A stretch of 64,000 nt of DNA from contig JAJZQN010000017.1 in assembly GCA_021847605.1 (NCBI GenBank), positions 1-64,000 on the forward strand, in the 5' to 3' direction. The translations under genes were made by a program, and so were the position numbers. Every line of letters begins with the position of its first letter. Position 1 is the stretch's first letter. Under the pieces are notes generated by a model, which saw only the letters and a program-made list of their open reading frames with translations, ran no database searches and was not told where the DNA came from. The stretch is from Pseudomonadota bacterium (GTDB lineage: Bacteria > Pseudomonadota > Alphaproteobacteria > Sphingomonadales > Sphingomonadaceae). Shown here one piece after another: positions 59,016 to 64,000 of the stretch.

Positions 59016-61853
59016 TCAGAACTCCAGATTGAAACGGCCATAATAGAAGCCGCCGCTGATGCCATAGGGGGCATAGGCGTTGTACAGGCTGCCCGCCGTA
59101 CGGTTCACCGGCTTCAGTTTGTTGGGATAGGTGTTGAGCAGATTGTTCGCACCCAGCGATAGTTTCACGCCCTTTGCCAGCTTATAGCCGACCTCCAGGT
59201 CGAGAATGGTCTTGGGATCGAGCTTTTCGTCGACATAATCATATAGGCATCCGGCGCTATTGGCTGTGCAGGATACGAAGTCGCTGGTGTGATAGACGCG
59301 CGCGCTGGCCCGCTGTGTGATCTTGCCATAGCGGGTGGCGCGCAGGTTCAGGTTGAAATCATCCTTTTCCCACAGGATGTTGGCGATGAACTTGTTGCGG
59401 GGGGTACCTTCCGACAAATCGCCGATCTTCGCGCGGCCGATCAATGGCAGGCCCGACGCTGCAATCGGGGCTGGCACCGGATCGATATGGGTAAAGATCG
59501 TCTTGTTGAAATTGGCCGACAGGCTGAACGTCGCAGTCCCCATATTGCCAAGCCCGGCGCGATAGGTGCTGACGATGTCGAGGCCGCGTGTCCGGGTGTC
59601 TGCGGCGTTGGAGAAGAGCAGGCCGCCGGCGATGCCCTGAATACCGGCCGCCTGTAGAGCCGCGATGACCGTGGGACCGCTGAGTGTTTCGCTGAGCAGG
59701 ATGCGGTCGCGTATCTTGATCTGATAGGCGTCGACCGTGACGTTGAAATTGGGCGCAGGGGTCAGCACCACGCCCGCCGAGAAGTTGGTCGATTTTTCCG
59801 GCTTGAGCGGTACCGCGCCCAGAGCCCGCGCCGCTGCGCCATCCACCGGCAAAGCCTGCACCGGCAACAACTGGTTCACGCCGTTAATGTTGACGTTGAT
59901 GGTCGAGGATGACGCATAATGTTGCTGTTGCAGGGTCGGCGCGCGGAACCCCGTGCTGGCTGTGCCGCGAATGGCGAAGCCGCGTGTCGGTTCGATGCGC
60001 AGCGAAGCTTTGCCGGTGTCGGTGGTGCCGAAATCGGAATAATCCTCGTGCCGGCCGGCCAGGCCGAATTCGATGCCGTCGATCAGCTCGCCCTCGACAC
60101 TGGCATAGGCGCTCCAATTGTCGCGGCTCCAGCTTCCCGCGCCTTCGGGGACGAAGCCGGTGACGCCCTGTGATCCGACGCCTGTGCGGACCTGCCCCGC
60201 CAGCCATGTGCCGGGGGGCGAACGATAGCCGCCATCGATATAGGAAACCGGATCGCCTTGCCCGATCAGGAACTTGTTTTTCTTATACTCGGCGCCCACC
60301 GCAACGGCGATCGGCCCGGCCAGCCCCAGATCGAATTCCTTGCTGAGGTCCAGATTGCTGGTCCATTCGTCGAAGCGGATTTTGCCCAGATAGAAATGGG
60401 TCGGGCTGGCGGTGCCGAGCGAGGGGTTGAGCGAAGTCGTCTGCGAATATTTGACCTCATCCTGTGCATAACTTGTGGATAAGTCGAAATGCACGCCGCC
60501 GCCCAGCTCGCCGCGCAGGCCCGCAGCCGTCTGAAAATCCTCGTCATAAACATGGATGCGGGGGATATAGCCTTCGGGATAGATTTCGATGATGTTGTTG
60601 AGCGCCGCTGGCGTGCGATAGGTCAGCCATCCGGCGGCATGGCGTTTCGAATAGGTGCCGAAACTATAGAGTTCCAGCGCTTCGCCCACCGGCAGCATCG
60701 CGTCATAGCTTGCATTGCCGCCGATGACCTGAGGCTGGCCATATTTGGCGCGGATGCGCTGTGGATTGGCATTGCGCGGATCGCCGGTGGGGTAGAATGT
60801 CCCGGCGATCGGGCTGCTGGGCGTCACGGTGTTGTCCTGCAACACGCCATCGCCGGAGAAATGGATATAGCCCCCGTCCTGACCGAGCGAGAAACCTTTG
60901 TCGATCTGCCACCGGCCCTGCCAGCCGCCATTGTCGGCGGTCGCGCCCATGGTCAGTGCGGCGCCGCCCGATGTGTCGTTTTTCAGGATGATGTTGACGA
61001 CACCTGCGATCGCGTCGGAACCATATTGGGCCGATGCGCCGTCGCGCAGAACCTCGATCCGCTGGATCGAATTGCCGGGAATAAGGTCCAGATCGGGCGG
61101 TGACTGGCCGTTCTGCACCGAACCGTTGATGAAGAGCGTGGCAGTATTATGCCGCCGCTTGCCGTTCACCAGCACCAGCAACTGGTCGCCGCCAAGGCCG
61201 CGCAGCGACAGGGTTCGCACGGCCCAACTGGCGCCCGCGCCGTTGTTGGACACGTTGATCGACGGGACGAGCGTACCAAGCAGATCGCGAACCGATTGCT
61301 TGCCGCTATTTTCCAGATCCTTGGCACCCAGAACGTCGATCGGTGCCAAGCTTTCGGCAACGGTGCGGGTCGTCTGGCGCGTGCCGGTCACGATGATCGG
61401 AGTGGCATCTTCGACAGGTTCCGGCGCGGGCGCCATGGCGGTCGCGCTGATCGGGCTGCCGGGCAGGGTGGCCTGTGCGAACTGAAAGGATAAGGGGCTG
61501 CGTCGCGCCGCGCTGCTGCGCGATGCCGGTACGGCCAGAGCGATCACCCCGCTGCCGGCTTCCGACATTTTGAGGTCGGTCCCGGCCAGCAGGCGGCGCA
61601 GGGCGTCTTCTGTCGAAAGCCATCCCTGAATACGGCGACTGCGGATCGCAGCGACTTCGTCATAGGGGAAAAGGATGCGGACCCCGGACTGGCTCGACAA
61701 TTGACGCAGCGCACCGCTGAGCGGCTGAACATGAATATCGAATTTATGACGTTGGCTAAGTCCCGCGTCCGCTTTTGCGGCAGCGAAAGAGTAAGTAGGC
61801 GAAACAAGGCATGTGGCAAGGGTTAACCCTGCCAGGGCATGGCGCATCTGCAT
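59016..61853 (-). CDS. TonB-dependent receptor with N-terminal STN domain
   Basis: STN: FDIHVQPLSGALRQLSSQSGVRILFPYDEVAAIRSRRIQGWLSTEDALRRLLAGTDL; plug and barrel; C-terminal YYGRFNLEF. Confidence 0.94.
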   Translation of the reverse strand: MQMRHALAGLTLATCLVSPTYSFAAAKADAGLSQRHKFDIHVQPLSGALRQLSSQSGVRILFPYDEVAAIRSRRIQGWLSTEDALRRLLAGTDLKMSEAGSGVIALAVPASRSSAARRSPLSFQFAQATLPGSPISATAMAPAPEPVEDATPIIVTGTRQTTRTVAESLAPIDVLGAKDLENSGKQSVRDLLGTLVPSINVSNNGAGASWAVRTLSLRGLGGDQLLVLVNGKRRHNTATLFINGSVQNGQSPPDLDLIPGNSIQRIEVLRDGASAQYGSDAIAGVVNIILKNDTSGGAALTMGATADNGGWQGRWQIDKGFSLGQDGGYIHFSGDGVLQDNTVTPSSPIAGTFYPTGDPRNANPQRIRAKYGQPQVIGGNASYDAMLPVGEALELYSFGTYSKRHAAGWLTYRTPAALNNIIEIYPEGYIPRIHVYDEDFQTAAGLRGELGGGVHFDLSTSYAQDEVKYSQTTSLNPSLGTASPTHFYLGKIRFDEWTSNLDLSKEFDLGLAGPIAVAVGAEYKKNKFLIGQGDPVSYIDGGYRSPPGTWLAGQVRTGVGSQGVTGFVPEGAGSWSRDNWSAYASVEGELIDGIEFGLAGRHEDYSDFGTTDTGKASLRIEPTRGFAIRGTASTGFRAPTLQQQHYASSSTINVNINGVNQLLPVQALPVDGAAARALGAVPLKPEKSTNFSAGVVLTPAPNFNVTVDAYQIKIRDRILLSETLSGPTVIAALQAAGIQGIAGGLLFSNAADTRTRGLDIVSTYRAGLGNMGTATFSLSANFNKTIFTHIDPVPAPIAASGLPLIGRAKIGDLSEGTPRNKFIANILWEKDDFNLNLRATRYGKITQRASARVYHTSDFVSCTANSAGCLYDYVDEKLDPKTILDLEVGYKLAKGVKLSLGANNLLNTYPNKLKPVNRTAGSLYNAYAPYGISGGFYYGRFNLEF

Positions 61854-62036
61854 TGTCTGTTCCCCTGTATCGGCGGCGCTCCAGGCCGCTCTGATCCCAC
61901 CTAACGAAGGAGATTCTATATTCCGCTATTGTGTATTCACCTGCGGCGACAGACGGAATTGCTTATGCGTTGATGAGAATTACAGACGATCAAGTAGCCG
62001 CTCAATATAATGAGCATTCCTGTCGCGATACAGCGA

Positions 62037-62804
62037 TCAGGATGTTTGCAAAAACCACCGGCGCGATGCTTCCAGTCCAATCGCGGTCAATCGGCCGGAA
62101 TGATAGGCGCCGGTGTCGATGCCGATGCGATTGGGCTGTTCGTCCACATCTTCGCTGATCGTGTGGCCGTGGACGACCATCCACGGATGTGCGCCCCGAT
62201 GCGCCAGAAATTCCTGCCTGATCCAGCGGAGGTCTGCGCCGTCCTGCTCCTCGATCGGCTTGCGCGGACGGATGCCGGCATGGACGAACAGATAATCGCC
62301 GATGATGGTGAAATCGCCCATGCCATCGATGAAGTCGACATGAGCGCGCGGAATGCTCGTCAGCATCCATGATGCAATATCGTCATCGTCCATGCGCCGA
62401 TAATCGGCTTCGTCCAGCCCATAGCTGATCAGCGTCGCCGCCCCTTCCATACGGCGGAAAATGGGTATGGCGCGCACATCGCCCCGCGCCGCCAGCACGA
62501 ACACCTCTTCATGATTGCCCTTGAGGCACCGTATGTCGCCGCCTGTAGCGATCAGCGCCATGGCGCGTTCGATCACCTGTCGCGAGGAAGGACCACGATT
62601 GATGAAATCGCCCAGAAAGACGATGTGCGGGGCAAGGGGCTGCCTGACCGCATCATCCTGACCCACCATGTCGAGCAATATGTCGAGCAGGTCGGCGCGC
62701 CCATGAATGTCGCCAATGGCATAGACGCGCGTGTCTTCGCCGACGCTGGGTGCGGGCCTGTCGGAAGGGGCGCGGGGTCGCAGCCATGTGCGCCACCGGG
62801 TCAT
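62037..62804 (-). CDS. metallophosphoesterase (bacterial Ser/Thr phosphatase/ApaH-like)
   Basis: VYAIGDIHGRADLLDILLDMV...IVFLGDFINRGPSSRQVIE...CLKGNHEEVF...WMVVHGHT. Confidence 0.93.
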   Translation of the reverse strand: MTRWRTWLRPRAPSDRPAPSVGEDTRVYAIGDIHGRADLLDILLDMVGQDDAVRQPLAPHIVFLGDFINRGPSSRQVIERAMALIATGGDIRCLKGNHEEVFVLAARGDVRAIPIFRRMEGAATLISYGLDEADYRRMDDDDIASWMLTSIPRAHVDFIDGMGDFTIIGDYLFVHAGIRPRKPIEEQDGADLRWIRQEFLAHRGAHPWMVVHGHTISEDVDEQPNRIGIDTGAYHSGRLTAIGLEASRRWFLQTS

Positions 62805-62820
62805 GGACAGGCCCGTCGCA

Positions 62821-63375
62821 TCACAGGCGCGGCAGCGTTACGCCCCGTTGCCCCATATATTTGCCGGCGCGGTCGGCATAGCTGACCTCGCATGGTTCAT
62901 TCCCCTGAAGGAACAGGAATTGGCATGCGCCTTCATTGGCATAGATTTTTGCGGGCAGCGGCGTGGTGTTGGAAAATTCCAGCGTCACATGACCTTCCCA
63001 GCCCGGCTCCAGCGGCGTCACATTCACGATGATGCCGCAGCGCGCATAGGTGGATTTGCCGAGGCAGATGACCAGCACATCGCGCGGCACCCGGAAATAT
63101 TCGACGGTGCGGGCGAGGGCAAAGCTGTTGGGCGGGATGATGCAGCAGTCGGTCTTGCGATCGACCAGGCTTTTGCCGTCGAAATTCTTGGGATCGACGA
63201 CCGCGCTGTCGACATTGGTGAAAATCTTGAACTCGTCGGCGACGCGCGCGTCATAGCCATAGGATGACAGGCCGTAGCTGATGCAGCCGTCGCGCTTCTG
63301 ATTTTCCACGAACGGCTCGATCATGCCGTTCGTCATCGCCTGTTCGCGAATCCATTTGTCGGAAAGAATGGCCAT
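62821..63375 (-). CDS. dcd: dCTP deaminase
   Basis: [26 protein letters not shown]...[34 protein letters not shown]...[46 protein letters not shown]. Confidence 0.97.
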   Translation of the reverse strand: MAILSDKWIREQAMTNGMIEPFVENQKRDGCISYGLSSYGYDARVADEFKIFTNVDSAVVDPKNFDGKSLVDRKTDCCIIPPNSFALARTVEYFRVPRDVLVICLGKSTYARCGIIVNVTPLEPGWEGHVTLEFSNTTPLPAKIYANEGACQFLFLQGNEPCEVSYADRAGKYMGQRGVTLPRL

Positions 63376-63384
63376 GGGCGTGTG

Positions 63385-63846
63385 TCAGCTCTTCCTGATG
63401 GGGGTTATGCCCAGATCGGCGGGGCCGAATGCGTCGGGCAAAAGGTCGGTGATACGATAATGGGCGATGCGGTCGCCCGATGGCGTCGCGCAATGGATGG
63501 CGATTTCGCGTCCCGCCATCTGTTCCGCCTCGTTGATGATCTGGCGGCATCGGCCGCATGGGGTGACGAGTGCTTCTCCGCTGCCGTCCATTGCGCCCCC
63601 GACGACGGCGATTTCCTCGACATCGGCAAAGCGGCCCTGCGCGTTGACGCAGGCCAGCGCGACGGTTTCGGCACACAGGGACAGGCCATAGCTGGCATTT
63701 TCGAAATTGCAGCCGACCACGACGCTGCCATCGGTCAGGCGGACGGCGGCGCCGACGGCGAAGCGGCTATAGGGCGCATGGGCATGCTCCATGGCCGACC
63801 GGGCGGCGGCCACCAGTTCCGTCAATTTCCTGTCATGCTCCGTCAC
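63385..63846 (-). CDS. cdd: cytidine deaminase
   Basis: HAPYSRFAVGAAVRLTDGSVVVGCNFENASYGLSLCAETVALA...SGEALVTPCGRCRQIINE; likely GTG start overlapping the upstream stop. Confidence 0.95.
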   Translation of the reverse strand: MTEHDRKLTELVAAARSAMEHAHAPYSRFAVGAAVRLTDGSVVVGCNFENASYGLSLCAETVALACVNAQGRFADVEEIAVVGGAMDGSGEALVTPCGRCRQIINEAEQMAGREIAIHCATPSGDRIAHYRITDLLPDAFGPADLGITPIRKS

Positions 63847-64000
63847 GGCGCCACTACATCCCATCTAACCGGTCCATCGACCCCGTCGATATGCCGCATA
63901 TCCGTCGCTGTCCACATCACCCATGGGCGGCTGGCATAGTCGGGCGGAAAGAAGTTGCCGTCCAGCCACAGGGTACGGTTGATACCGCCGCCGATGTCGT
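63843..64000 (-). CDS. partial CDS, C-terminal 51 codons of an unidentified protein (runs off the window)
   Basis: Minus frame DIGGGINRTLWLDGNFFPPDYASRPWVMWTATDMRHIDGVDGPVRWDVVAP*; GTGA overlap with cdd. Confidence 0.6.
   Translation of the reverse strand, partial: DIGGGINRTLWLDGNFFPPDYASRPWVMWTATDMRHIDGVDGPVRWDVVAP

Overview
This window is a roughly 64 kb, high-GC, gene-dense chromosomal segment. Product families suggest an alphaproteobacterium of the sphingomonad group: CtrA, TrcR/DUF1013, DUF1192, DUF1465, DUF2793 and a gene-transfer-agent (GTA) tail remnant. Most of it is housekeeping: clpA, serS, rimO, argC, tsaC, msrA, tamA/tamB, sdaA, dksA, dcd, cdd, wrbA, pirin, fadD-like, sodC. I saw no rRNA, tRNA, CRISPR array, IS element or intact prophage. 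The observation I rate highest is a compact ECF sigma/anti-sigma module at about 55.5-59.0 kb. The same promoter-like string (GGATGAAAC-N13-CGTT) lies in front of three transcription units: the sigma gene itself, a divergent secreted S8 protease, and a secreted protein built of about eight tandem 11-residue LEA-like repeats. Two of the promoters are fully interleaved on opposite strands, so the -35 of each is the complement of the -10 of the other. Other points are a cluster of five GANTC sites plus a CtrA-type box upstream of ctrA, a CtrA-like box before a minimal PAS-MCP receptor, a dispersed palindromic repeat family, a Ser/Gly-repeat protein with a PEP-CTERM-like tail, a frameshifted GTA tail gene, and an unlisted 51-aa ORF upstream of dksA. 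All identifications come from reading the sequence and recalled family motifs; no database search was run.
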